Of a stretch of DNA of 64,000 nucleotides, positions 1 through 8,510 are shown one piece after another. A program made the position numbers and the translations under genes. The stretch is from positions 1 to 64,000 of the forward strand of contig CACXUY010000016.1 in NCBI GenBank assembly GCA_902770965.1. The letters run 5' to 3'. The notes beneath the pieces were generated by a model that was given only the letters and a program-made list of their open reading frames with translations, had not been told where the DNA came from and ran no database searches. Positions within the stretch are counted from its first letter, which is position 1, and every line of letters starts with the position of its first letter. The stretch is from an uncultured Lachnospiraceae bacterium (GTDB lineage: Bacteria > Bacillota > Clostridia > Lachnospirales > Lachnospiraceae).

Positions 1-103
1 TTCCTTGTCCTTGATTTACCTTTGTCTAGGTTTAGTTCTCTTTATAAATTCTCTTGGAATTTTTCGGAGATTGGATACATCATTCGTTTGTCAAAGTACA
101 GAG

Positions 104-193
104 CGGAGAAGAAGGGATTCGAACCCTTGCGCCGCTATTAACGACCTACTCCCTTTCCAGGGGAGCCCCTTCGGCCAGCTTGGGTACTTCTCC
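104..193 (-). tRNA. tRNA-Ser (anticodon GGA)
   Basis: The minus strand folds as a class II tRNA. A 7-bp acceptor stem pairs GGAGAAG with CTTCTCC, the anticodon loop reads CTGGAAA with anticodon GGA, the long variable arm expected of serine tRNAs is present, and the T-loop contains GGTTCGAATCC. The discriminator base is G and no CCA is encoded. A second serine tRNA lies upstream on the same strand and probably shares its promoter. Confidence 0.95.
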
Positions 194-297
194 AAGGTTG
201 CCCTACAATTAAGCAGGTATTGAATTAGGGTTTTAGAAGCTATGGGCGCTGGCTTAATCCTTCATCCTCAGCCATAAGGCCTTAGTAAAGCCTTGAG

Positions 298-383
298 CGG
301 AGAAGGTGGGATTCGAACCCACGGTCCCTTTCGGGATCACCGGTTTTCAAGACCGGCTCCTTAAACCACTCGGACACCTCTCC
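298..383 (-). tRNA. tRNA-Ser (anticodon TGA)
   Basis: On the minus strand, GGAGAGG and CCTTCTCC form the acceptor stem, the anticodon loop CTTGAAA gives UGA, and a variable-arm hairpin (GATCCCGAAAGGGACC) and T-loop GGTTCGAATCC follow. The long extra arm and G discriminator fit tRNA-Ser. CCA is not encoded. It is the promoter-proximal member of a two-tRNA serine cluster. Confidence 0.95.
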
Positions 384-420
384 ATCTAGTAGTTATTCTC
401 GCTTGAGGCGAACAATCTAT

Positions 421-449
421 ATTTTATCACGTCGTCTCTGACTTGTCAA
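421..449 (-). promoter_or_regulatory. Sigma-70 type promoter of the tRNA-Ser pair
   Basis: Reading on the minus strand, TTGACA (444-449) is followed after exactly 17 nt by TAAAAT (421-426). That is about 38 nt upstream of the tRNA-Ser(TGA) 5' end. The -35 box is perfect consensus and the -10 box differs at one position. This matches the strong promoters expected for tRNA operons. Confidence 0.8.
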
Positions 450-593
450 CAACTTTTTTTATAATTTTGGATCGGCGTTGCTGCGTTTCTGTTCCGTATT
501 TTACGTTCCGCAACGAGCTTGTTTATGATAACGCTCTATTCCGGCTTTGTCAATCACTTTTTTACTGTTTTTCATATTATATTTTATATATAA

Positions 594-712
594 GTCCCTG
601 AGGCGAACGCACGCAGACGAAAGCTTGCTTTCGGATGAGTGCGGTCACCGAAGGACAACCGGTATGAGCACGAGCCCGCGCAGCGGGCGGAAAGTGCGAA
701 TACGGGTTACTG
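594..712 (+). repeat. Structured repeat element, copy A (candidate ncRNA)
   Basis: A block of about 115 nt that is clearly related to 46671-46792. The strand is not proven; it is given as plus because the other copy precedes a plus-strand gene. Visible helices: CGCAC/GTGCG enclosing a hairpin with CGAAAG/CTTTCG around CTTG, then AACC/GGTT and GCAC/GTGC enclosing the hairpin GCCCGC-GCA-GCGGGC. In the other copy several of these stems have changed sequence on both sides while still pairing. No long open reading frame is conserved between the copies. It fills the gap between the tRNA promoter and the Gx transporter gene. Confidence 0.6.
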
Positions 713-737
713 TTCAGTAAAGCCGCGGTCACGCCGA

Positions 738-1274
738 TCAGGCAAACAGCCCTCGCGGAAGACGTTTGACTACCGCAGCCGATATTATGCCTATCATGAC
801 TCCTGCCACAGTACCTGATAACAACAAAAACGGCAAGTAATACAGAAGACTCCCCACTGTGACCAGCATGGCTGCGGCTATTATCTGACCTATATTATGG
901 CATACACCTCCGGAGACTGAAATTCCTACAATGCCGAAACGCCCCGACCGGTGCATCAGGGACATGGCAAGCCAGCTCAGCATGCCTCCCGCCAGACTAT
1001 AAAGCATGCTGAAAGTGTTGCTGAACGTAAACCCAACGATAAGTATCCTTAATATGTTGATGACCAGCGCGTCCCTGTGACCCATCCTCGCCAATGCTAC
1101 GAGGACCACCACATTGGTCAGGCCAAGCTTCATTCCCGGCATGATGAAGAAGGCAGGAACCTGTGATTCCACGTAGCTTAAAACCAACGCAAGCGCGACA
1201 AGAAGTCCATACATAGCTATTTTCTTTGTATGCAAGCTCTTCATCTCTCCCTTTCCATCTGCATTTGCCCTCAT
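738..1274 (-). CDS. Gx transporter family membrane protein (heptaprenyl diphosphate synthase component I-like)
   Basis: A hydrophobic protein of about 178 residues with five or so membrane segments. It matches the family called Gx transporter or heptaprenyl diphosphate synthase component I: an N-terminal helix with the VESQVPAFF region, then PGMKLGLTNVVVLVAL and a glycine-rich SVSGGVCHNIGQ segment. The family is probably a small transporter or channel subunit rather than an enzyme. I chose the ATG at 1274 because AGGGG lies 8 nt upstream. A longer reading from a TTG at 1319 has no ribosome binding site. It follows the NusG-II protein gene in the same direction, a pairing seen often in Clostridia next to Rnf/ApbE-type genes, though no such genes are in this window. 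Confidence 0.8.
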   Translation of the reverse strand: MRANADGKGEMKSLHTKKIAMYGLLVALALVLSYVESQVPAFFIMPGMKLGLTNVVVLVALARMGHRDALVINILRILIVGFTFSNTFSMLYSLAGGMLSWLAMSLMHRSGRFGIVGISVSGGVCHNIGQIIAAAMLVTVGSLLYYLPFLLLSGTVAGVMIGIISAAVVKRLPRGLFA

Positions 1275-1445
1275 CTCATGATCCCCTCGGGAGTATGCGC
1301 TGTGCCGTGCAAATCCCAAGATCTTATCAATAGTTTCCTATGCCGTCCGGAACTCAGCTTCGTGCCGAGCGTTCACCTTGCAATGCCGGACGAAGCCCCG
1401 CCAGGAGTTTTACGGATTGCGGTTCCGTGCATGACATGGGTTACC

Positions 1446-1835
1446 TTACCTTGCCACTGCGTCCGGAACATCAGCGTCCGTTTTGCCGTCATCATTCTCG
1501 ATGGTGACGGTAACCTTGTGAGGAAGGCAGACTATCGATTGTCCTCCATAGCGGATTGACGCCTGGTGCACGCAAAGCTTGTCGGGACAGTCCGCTTCTG
1601 TCATATTCGCCTCCCCGCCTGAAATCTCCAGTCTGTTCCGGCCGCCGATCCCCTCTATTATGACAGTTTTGTTTGATGAGAGCGGATAGGATGCCGATAT
1701 TTCTCCGTCCACCCTGACCACTGCGGCAGTTCCAGTCCTTCGTATATTAATATAGAAGATAAATGATATCAACGCGACTGCCAGAATACCCGCGATCAAT
1801 AGCAGATCGTTTCTCCTCATATTGCTTTTTTGCAT
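1446..1835 (-). CDS. NusG domain II-containing small membrane-anchored protein
   Basis: 129 residues. One N-terminal membrane segment (about residues 11-30, LLLIAGILAVALISFIFYI) is followed by an extracytoplasmic NusG domain II-like beta barrel. Two conserved cysteines, in CPDKLCVHQ and IVCLPHK, are typical of this family and may form a disulfide or bind a cofactor. GGGAG is 8 nt upstream of the ATG at 1835. The function is unproven; in Clostridia these proteins commonly sit beside Gx transporters, as here. It lies 48 bp downstream of the polC stop on the same strand and may be cotranscribed with polC. Confidence 0.8.
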   Translation of the reverse strand: MQKSNMRRNDLLLIAGILAVALISFIFYINIRRTGTAAVVRVDGEISASYPLSSNKTVIIEGIGGRNRLEISGGEANMTEADCPDKLCVHQASIRYGGQSIVCLPHKVTVTIENDDGKTDADVPDAVAR

Positions 1836-1883
1836 CCTTCACACTCCCAGTACTCTCATATTGCTCCACGCTATGGCAAGATC

Positions 1884-4800
1884 TCACATAAATTCCACAT
1901 CGAAAAGCGACATCTGGTTCGTCTTCGGTATATCGCCAAAGATACCCATGTCCGACATCACATCCGCAAGAGTCTTACTTACCTTGGTTCGGTTGATGAA
2001 ATCCTCCCGCGATAGGAATTTTCCCTTGGCTGCCTCCTCCATTATCGAGATGGCAGCCTTCTCTCCAAGACCGTCTATGCTTGAGAATGAAGGCATGATC
2101 TTGCCGTCTACAATAGTAAATTTGGTGGCGTGAGCCTGGTATAGATCAATAGGGACGAAGGAAAACCCCCGGGCATACATCTCCTCGGCAAGCCGCATGG
2201 CGAGCAATGTCGCCTTCTCCTTGTCCGTGAGATTATCCTTGTTGCGCCGGAATGCAGCCAAATGCTGCCTCAGCCTCTCCTCTCCCAGCCCCATAAGTTC
2301 ATAGTTGAAGCCGGTCGCGCGAATGCTGAAGAAAGCAGTGTAGTATTCGAGCGGACGATGCACTTTGCACCAGGCAATACGCCAGGCCATCATGACATAA
2401 GCCGCGGCATGCGCCTTAGGGAACATGTATTTGATCTTCAGGCAGGAATCTATGTACCACTGCGGCACCTTCGCTGCCTGCATCTCTTCTATCCAGTCCG
2501 GCCGCAGTCCCTTTCCCTTTCGAACCGATTCCATTATCTTGAACGCGTGCTCATCTTTAACGCCCATTGTTATGAGGTAGAGCATTATGTCATCTCGTGT
2601 GCAGATCGCGGTCGAAAGGGTCGCTGTGCCGCTGAGTATGAGATCCTGCGCGTTTCCCAGCCACACATCCGTGCCGTGAGCCAGTCCGGCGATCCTTACC
2701 AGGTCTGCAAAATGCGTCGGCTTCGCGTCTATCAGCATCTGCATGGCGAAATCGGTTCCAAATTCAGGAAGACCCAGGGCTCCGAGGCGGCAGCCACCGA
2801 TGTCGTCCGGCCTTATGCCAAGAGCCTCTGTATTCTGGAAGAGAGACATGACCTCCTTGTCGTCAAGCGGCGTCTCCCTGAGATTCAGCCCTGTCAGCTC
2901 TTCCAGGCGACGAACCATCGTTGGGTCATTGTGCCCCAGGATATCAAGCTTGAGCAGGTTCTGTTCAATCTTGTGATAATCAAAATGCGTCGTCACGGTT
3001 GAGGTGGACATGTCATTTGCAGGATGCTGCACCGGTGTGAACGAATACATGTTCTCTCCTTTAGGCAGAACCACGATTCCTCCGGGGTGCTGGCCCGTGC
3101 TCCTGCGGACGCCCTCACAGCCCTTCGCCACCCTTTCGATCTCGCAGCGGCGCTTGACGATGTTCTTTTCCTCATAGTATTTCAGGACGAAGCCATAAGC
3201 AGTCTTCTCGGCAAGTGATTCGATAGTGCCCGCGCGGAAGGTATTGCCTTTACCGAACAGCACTTCGGTGTACTCATGCGCCCTGCTCTGATATTCACTC
3301 GAAAAATTGAGGTCGATATCCGGTTCTTTGTTTCCGGTAAACCCAAGGAAGGTCTCAAAAGGAATGTTAAAGCCATCCTTTGCCATCTTTGTCCCGCAGA
3401 CAGGGCAGTTCTTGTCAGGCATGTCGCAGCCGGCAAGGTCGGCATATTTCCTCACGTCCTCCGAATCAAAATCACTGTGATGGCAGTTAGGGCAGACATA
3501 ATGCGCGGGCAGCGGGTTCACCTCGGTGATACCCGACATGGTAGCCGCGAAGGAGCTTCCGACAGAACCTCTTGAACCGACTACGTAACCATCATCCTCT
3601 GATTTTTTCACGAGACGCTCGGCTATGATGTACATGACAGCGTAGCCGTTTCCGATGATTGAACCAAGCTCCTTCTCGAGACGCTTTTCAACTATATCCG
3701 GGAGCGGATCGCCATAAATACTTTTGGCGCGCTCGTAGCATTTCGTGCGAAGCTCCTCCTCTGAGCCATCGATGACCGGCGGGCATTTATCCAGACGGAC
3801 AGGCAGGATGGTCTCGCAGCAGTCGGCTATGAAACCGGGATTAGTGACGACTATCTCTTCAGCCTTTTCGGCTCCGAGGTACTCGAATTCCCCAAGCATC
3901 TCCTCGGTGGTGCGCAGGAACAACGGAGCCTGCATGTCGGCATCCTTGAAGCCTTTCCCCGCCATGATTATCCGCCTGTACACCTCGTCCTCAGGATTAA
4001 GAAAATGGACGTCACAGGTGGCAACCACCGGCTTGCCGTACATCTCCCCTAGCCGCACGATGCGGCGGTTGAGCTCCCTGAGATCCTCCGTAGTCTGCGC
4101 CGGATACTTATCTTCCCTAAGCATGAACTCGTTGTTTCCGATCGGCTGGATCTCGAGGTAGTCATAGAAGCTGACCAGTCCGGCCATCTCCTCATCTGAA
4201 GCGCCGCCCACGACCTTTCTGAACACCTCACCCGCCTCACACGCGGAGCCGACAAGGATTCCCTCGCGGCACTCCTCGATGAGAAATCGAGGAATACGGG
4301 GACGTTTGTGAAAATATGTCACATGGGATTCTGACACCATCCGGTACAGGTTTATGCGCCCGATGTCGTTCTGAGCTATCAGGATGATGTGATAGGTCTT
4401 CGCCTTCATCACCTCATCAGCAGATGCCCCCGCAGGTACATCAGCTAAATAGCCCTCGCAGCCATACAGCACCTTGATGCCATTCTTCTCAGCGGCCTTC
4501 ATGGCATCAGGGAAGGCCTGTACCACGCCGTGGTCCGTGATGGCTATGGCCTTATGGCCAAATCTTGCCGCCTGCGCGATGATGTCTCCGACCGAAGACA
4601 CCGCGTCCATGTCGCTCATCTTAGTGTGGCAATGAAGCTCCACCCGCTTGACAGGAGCATTGTCTTCCCTGCGGCTGACGTCGCGCTTATATGGCTTGAT
4701 TCCCTCTATTGAAGAGATGGAAACTTCGTGTGAAAATGTGTCTATGATAGCCTTGCCCTTGAGTATCAGTCCCGCCCCTTTTTTTACTAGAGCGGCGACC

Positions 4801-5675
4801 TCCTGCTCCTCCTCCGGCTGGCAGAATAATTTCGCCTGTATTGAATCTGTATGATCCGTTACTACGAATATGAACAGTTTCTTTCCTGTCTTCGTGGTTC
4901 TGACCTCCAGTGAAATGACTTCACCGGCTATGACAACTTCGCCTATCTCGTCCCTGATCTCGCTGATCGGCAATGCCATCCCGTCAAAATCGCGCCCGAA
5001 GCCTTCTTCAGGGCCGAGCCTGCGCCCCCTGCGTCCCTTCCAGCTCCTTTGTTCAGGTCTGTCCTTGGCTTGAGGGCGGTTTCGCCTACCCGAAGAAGCA
5101 GCTTCAAATGCCCGGTTCAGCATATTTACCGTGTTGGCATCATTTGCTTCGCTGTTTTCCAGCAACTCATGTGTTGCCTGGTGAAAGGAGAAGCGCACCG
5201 ACACTCCGAGTCCGAAGCGCTGGGAAAAAACCGACGAGAGGTATTTCTCCACATTGCGTGACCTGCTCCGGTTAATAATGGTGTCAGATATATCGAGGAC
5301 CATGACCTCATCTTCCGGAAAGCTTACATCGGCTTTTTGAAGCAGCTGGTAATCCAGCAGATGCATGGTCTTCAGCTCAAGAAGTATGCTGTCCTTATAC
5401 TGGGCATATACCTCCTCGGCGTTGATGTCGTCCATCTGAAAATGTTCAAAAATATGGACCTTGATGTCTTTCTTTGAAAAAAGCTGTGCCTTGATAGCTG
5501 ATTCGAGCACAAAAACAGACCGCTTAGATATCAAGCGGTTGCTGTTAACATATATGTGCAGCTCGCCCCTGTCCCTGGTCAGGCATATCTTGTTAACACG
5601 TATATTATCCGCGCATTCCTTTAATTCAGGTGATATGCTCAGCTCGGGCATGACTTCTATCAGCTTTTTTTCCAT
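1884..5675 (-). CDS. polC: DNA polymerase III alpha subunit, PolC type, lacking the exonuclease insert
   Basis: Replicative polymerase of low-GC Gram-positives. Of 1263 residues: an N-terminal region to about 230, an OB fold at about 240-325, a PHP domain starting at RVELHCHT (about 344), and the Pol core with catalytic aspartates in PDIDLNFS (about 785-792). Zinc-ligand pairs CPNC (728) and CPVC (757) are present. PolC proteins are usually about 1430-1450 residues because a DEDD 3'-5' exonuclease sits inside the PHP domain. Here the PHP runs directly from YGCEGYL (404-410) to YHIILIAQ (428-435), with only 17 residues between, and no DxETTG motif occurs anywhere. The reading frame is unbroken. 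AAGGAG lies 11 nt upstream of the start, which overlaps the end of ispG by 16 bp, so the two are probably translationally coupled. Confidence 0.97.
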   Translation of the reverse strand: MEKKLIEVMPELSISPELKECADNIRVNKICLTRDRGELHIYVNSNRLISKRSVFVLESAIKAQLFSKKDIKVHIFEHFQMDDINAEEVYAQYKDSILLELKTMHLLDYQLLQKADVSFPEDEVMVLDISDTIINRSRSRNVEKYLSSVFSQRFGLGVSVRFSFHQATHELLENSEANDANTVNMLNRAFEAASSGRRNRPQAKDRPEQRSWKGRRGRRLGPEEGFGRDFDGMALPISEIRDEIGEVVIAGEVISLEVRTTKTGKKLFIFVVTDHTDSIQAKLFCQPEEEQEVAALVKKGAGLILKGKAIIDTFSHEVSISSIEGIKPYKRDVSRREDNAPVKRVELHCHTKMSDMDAVSSVGDIIAQAARFGHKAIAITDHGVVQAFPDAMKAAEKNGIKVLYGCEGYLADVPAGASADEVMKAKTYHIILIAQNDIGRINLYRMVSESHVTYFHKRPRIPRFLIEECREGILVGSACEAGEVFRKVVGGASDEEMAGLVSFYDYLEIQPIGNNEFMLREDKYPAQTTEDLRELNRRIVRLGEMYGKPVVATCDVHFLNPEDEVYRRIIMAGKGFKDADMQAPLFLRTTEEMLGEFEYLGAEKAEEIVVTNPGFIADCCETILPVRLDKCPPVIDGSEEELRTKCYERAKSIYGDPLPDIVEKRLEKELGSIIGNGYAVMYIIAERLVKKSEDDGYVVGSRGSVGSSFAATMSGITEVNPLPAHYVCPNCHHSDFDSEDVRKYADLAGCDMPDKNCPVCGTKMAKDGFNIPFETFLGFTGNKEPDIDLNFSSEYQSRAHEYTEVLFGKGNTFRAGTIESLAEKTAYGFVLKYYEEKNIVKRRCEIERVAKGCEGVRRSTGQHPGGIVVLPKGENMYSFTPVQHPANDMSTSTVTTHFDYHKIEQNLLKLDILGHNDPTMVRRLEELTGLNLRETPLDDKEVMSLFQNTEALGIRPDDIGGCRLGALGLPEFGTDFAMQMLIDAKPTHFADLVRIAGLAHGTDVWLGNAQDLILSGTATLSTAICTRDDIMLYLITMGVKDEHAFKIMESVRKGKGLRPDWIEEMQAAKVPQWYIDSCLKIKYMFPKAHAAAYVMMAWRIAWCKVHRPLEYYTAFFSIRATGFNYELMGLGEERLRQHLAAFRRNKDNLTDKEKATLLAMRLAEEMYARGFSFVPIDLYQAHATKFTIVDGKIMPSFSSIDGLGEKAAISIMEEAAKGKFLSREDFINRTKVSKTLADVMSDMGIFGDIPKTNQMSLFDVEFM

Positions 5676-6721
5676 GAATCAAGCATCTCCTTGAGCGCAG
5701 GAAGAAGCTGTTCCTCCGGCACCTTTCCTACGATCTCACCGCGGGCTATAAGCAGCCCTTCTCCCTTGCCGCCGGCGATTCCCAGATCAGCCTCTTTCGC
5801 CTCTCCCGGTCCATTTACAATACAGCCCATAACGGCAACATTGAGGTCAAGGTCATAGCCTGACGCAAGCTCCTCAACCTTATTCGCCAGACCAACAAGG
5901 TCGATGCTGGTGCGCCCGCAGGTCGGGCAGGAGATGACACGGATGCCGGATTTCCTCAGTCCCAGGGACTGAAGGATCTTTTTAGCCGCCCATACCTCCT
6001 CTCTGGGGTCACCTGTGAGAGATACTCTGATGGTGTCGCCGATACCTCTGGAGAGTATGGAGCCTATGCCAACGGCAGAAAATACAGTGCCTCCCCTGAC
6101 AGTACCGGCTTCGGTTATGCCCACATGCAGCGGAAGGTCCGTTATCCCGGCTATCAGCTCATGCGCTTCTATCGCCATAGGCACGTCTGATGTCTTGATG
6201 CTGATGACCAGATTGTCATATCCAGCGTCCTCTATCAGGCGCACCTTGTCCATGGCGCTCTCCACAAGGCCGGCAGCGGTCACCCCGCCATTCTTCTCAA
6301 GTATTCGCTTCTCAAGAGAACCGCTGTTCACGCCTACACGTATAGGAATGTTTCGTTCACGTGCGCAGGCGACTACCTCCCTGACCTTCTCCGGTCCGCC
6401 GATATTGCCCGGATTGATCCTTATCTTGTCAGCACCGTTCTCCATCGCGGCGATTGCGAGCTTATAATCGAAATGGATATCGGCCACCAGAGGAATGTGG
6501 ATACGGCTGCGGATGACACGGAAGGCCTCCGCAGCCTCCATGGTAGGAACTGTGCTGCGTATGATCTCACAGCCCGCCTTCTCCAACTCAATAATCTGGC
6601 TTACTGTCGCCTCCACATCCTCGGTCTTCGTATTTGTCATCGACTGGATGGCTATCGGAGCATCGCCGCCTATGGGCGTGCCGCCTATCATAACCTTACG
6701 TGAATTTCTTCTGTTAATCAT
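5660..6721 (-). CDS. ispG: 4-hydroxy-3-methylbut-2-enyl diphosphate synthase (MEP pathway)
   Basis: Converts MEcPP to HMBPP with a [4Fe-4S] cluster, the penultimate MEP isoprenoid step. An N-terminal TIM barrel carries IQSMTNTKTEDV and INPGNIGG, and the C-terminal cluster domain has the cysteines of SCPTCGR and GCIVNGPGEA. About 353 residues, the usual size of the bacterial two-domain form. I prefer the ATG at 6721 because AAGGGG lies 8 nt upstream. The in-frame ATG at 6760 has only a weak site. It sits between rseP and polC in the conserved order and overlaps polC by 16 bp. Confidence 0.96.
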   Translation of the reverse strand: MINRRNSRKVMIGGTPIGGDAPIAIQSMTNTKTEDVEATVSQIIELEKAGCEIIRSTVPTMEAAEAFRVIRSRIHIPLVADIHFDYKLAIAAMENGADKIRINPGNIGGPEKVREVVACARERNIPIRVGVNSGSLEKRILEKNGGVTAAGLVESAMDKVRLIEDAGYDNLVISIKTSDVPMAIEAHELIAGITDLPLHVGITEAGTVRGGTVFSAVGIGSILSRGIGDTIRVSLTGDPREEVWAAKKILQSLGLRKSGIRVISCPTCGRTSIDLVGLANKVEELASGYDLDLNVAVMGCIVNGPGEAKEADLGIAGGKGEGLLIARGEIVGKVPEEQLLPALKEMLDSWKKS

Positions 6722-6769
6722 GTTCCGAGCCCCTTTTTTTCTATCGTCTTCTATCGTCATCTTACCGGC

Positions 6770-6799
6770 TTGCGCAGGATCTCATCCGCTTCTGCGCAA
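6770..6799. other. Perfect 8-bp hairpin between rseP and ispG
   Basis: TTGCGCAG pairs with CTGCGCAA around a 14-nt loop in the 168-bp gap between the rseP stop and the ispG start. There is no adjacent U run, so a simple intrinsic terminator is unlikely. An mRNA processing or stability hairpin within the operon is possible. A fragment of the dispersed palindromic repeat (TTCAGCACCCC) follows at 6814-6833. Confidence 0.4.
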
Positions 6800-6889
6800 A
6801 CCTATCAACTTTGTTGTAATAATTCAGCACCCCAAGAGAAATATTAAAATGCCATCCGAGGTACTTGCGCTACGGACATATTTTAACCG

Positions 6890-8176
6890 TTATCTTATCA
6901 GCTTCCACACATCGCTGAAGAGGATGAGCCCCATGACGATCATCCAGAATGTCAGGCCGATGGTATTGATCAGCCCCTTCCCTTGCTCCGGAATCTTGCG
7001 TCTGCTGACCAGCTCGATAAGGGCGATCATCAGCTGTCCGCCGTCAAGTGCCGGCAGCGGAAGAAGATTGAAGACGCCGAGGTTTGAAGCCAGGAGCGCC
7101 GCTATAGTCATCAGGTTCAGGAAGACATAGAGGAGCCCGTCGCTCTTTGACTGCTCCACGGTAGTACCTATCATCGCGACTATGCCCACAGGACCTGACA
7201 TGTCGTCCAAACCGACTTTGCCCGTTAGGATCATGCGAAGGGATGTGAATACATAGCGTACCCAGTAACCGAATTCAAGGAAGGTATTCTTTATCACTCC
7301 AAGGAATCCGACCTTCTCATGGGTGTATCCCGACTCAAAACCTATGTAATAGCCCGTATAGGGACGCGGAACTATGGAGATTTCTTGTTCCGCGCCATTT
7401 CTGCTGTAGGTCAGCTGAAGAGGAGTGCCGTCAAGCGTCAGGCTCTCCATCAGCGACCGCATCTCGCTTCCGGAGGCCACGGAAGTTCCGTTCACCGCGA
7501 CTATGACATCTCCTGCCTCAAGACCGGCTTGCTGCGCGGGATAATCCGGGGTGACAGCCGTTATGCTTGCTGCTTCATCAGTCGCGTTGTACGAGATGCC
7601 TATCATCCAGGTCTTGTACTCAGGATCGACGACAGCCGTCAATATCTCGCCGTCACGCTCATACTCCACGGTCACATCGCCATCAGTTAGATCCTTCAAT
7701 GCCAAACTGAGGTCGACGTCCTTTCCAAGTCCTATTTTCTGCCCATCGATAGAGCGAATGATGTCGCCGTCCCTGATACCAGCAGCATAGGCGCCGTATT
7801 TATCGTCAACGAGCACGGCTTTCGGCACGTCCGCTCCGCCAAAGCATACGATTAGGGCGCACAGGATGAGCGCCGTGATAAAGTTGAACATGGGGCCTCC
7901 CAGCAAGACCAGCATCCGCTGGAGGGGAGATTTGTTGCTCAGGGCATCCTCGGATTCAGAGTCTTCATTCTCACCGACCATGGCGCAGTAGCCGCCGAAG
8001 GGCACCAGTCTCCAGCTGTACATAGTGCCGTTATGCTCGCGGCTGACTATCTTAGGTCCAAAACCAACTGAGAATTCAACGACTCCGGCGCCCACAGCCC
8101 TGGCCATGAGGAAATGCCCCAGTTCATGTGTTATGATCAAAATTCCGAAAATGATTATTGCAATTACTATATTCAA
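6890..8176 (-). CDS. rseP: RIP metalloprotease RseP (site-2 protease, M50)
   Basis: Membrane-embedded zinc protease that cleaves transmembrane substrates such as anti-sigma factors. HELGH lies at residues 17-21 in the first membrane helix, and the third zinc ligand region is NLLPLPALDGGQL near the C terminus. Two PDZ-like segments are visible, around GIRDGDIIRSIDG and GLEAGDVIVAVNG. 428 residues is normal for the double-PDZ form. The start codon appears to be TTG at 8176 with a weak upstream purine run. The HExxH position leaves no room for a later start. It lies between dxr and ispG, the standard clostridial order. Confidence 0.95.
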   Translation of the reverse strand: MNIVIAIIIFGILIITHELGHFLMARAVGAGVVEFSVGFGPKIVSREHNGTMYSWRLVPFGGYCAMVGENEDSESEDALSNKSPLQRMLVLLGGPMFNFITALILCALIVCFGGADVPKAVLVDDKYGAYAAGIRDGDIIRSIDGQKIGLGKDVDLSLALKDLTDGDVTVEYERDGEILTAVVDPEYKTWMIGISYNATDEAASITAVTPDYPAQQAGLEAGDVIVAVNGTSVASGSEMRSLMESLTLDGTPLQLTYSRNGAEQEISIVPRPYTGYYIGFESGYTHEKVGFLGVIKNTFLEFGYWVRYVFTSLRMILTGKVGLDDMSGPVGIVAMIGTTVEQSKSDGLLYVFLNLMTIAALLASNLGVFNLLPLPALDGGQLMIALIELVSRRKIPEQGKGLINTIGLTFWMIVMGLILFSDVWKLIR

Positions 8177-8210
8177 ATAAATTACCAGCTTTCTTTTTTA
8201 TTATCCGTTA

Positions 8211-8347
8211 TATCTTGATATCCGATCTATCTTGATGTCCGCTCTGTCCTGATATCCGCTCTGTCCTGATATCCGATCTATCTTGATGTCCGCTCTGTCC
8301 TGATATCCGCTCTGTCCTGATATCCGCTCTGTCCGGACATCCGTCTG
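8211..8347. repeat. 17-bp tandem repeat, about 8 copies
   Basis: Units resemble TGTCCTGATATCCGCTC, with TATCTTGATATCCGATC and TATCTTGATGTCCGCTC variants in an ordered pattern. It lies just upstream of the rseP start. The variants recur in blocks of several units, pointing to repeated local duplication. No open reading frame of interest crosses it. Confidence 0.9.
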
Positions 8348-8402
8348 TGCTTACCAGGTTTTACTCATCATAACAATGTCGGTCTATCGATTCTCAAGCA
8401 AA

Positions 8403-8510
8403 CATCCATAGCACGTCTGTGCAGCCAAAACGTATAAAAGCTGTGGCAGCACACAGGCGATGTATGTATGCATCCCTATATGGCCACCCGCTTCGCGGGA
8501 CCCGACTTTA
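8403..8510 (-). repeat. Dispersed palindromic repeat, type I, reaching into the dxr 3' end
   Basis: Related in reverse orientation to the copies at 9761-9951 and 42303-42525. Shared parts are the small hairpin CACCCGC-TTC-GCGGG beside GTCGGCC-like sequence, the CCTATATGGCC box, and a long imperfect hairpin (CATCCATAGCACG with the GCAGCACACAGGCG side). The block from 8476 to about 8510 is inside the dxr reading frame, so the repeat encodes the last dozen residues and the stop codon of dxr. Confidence 0.75.

Noticed and set aside
2262-3002. A 246-codon plus-strand frame
   Set aside because: Antisense to polC, with no homology that I can see and no ribosome binding site.
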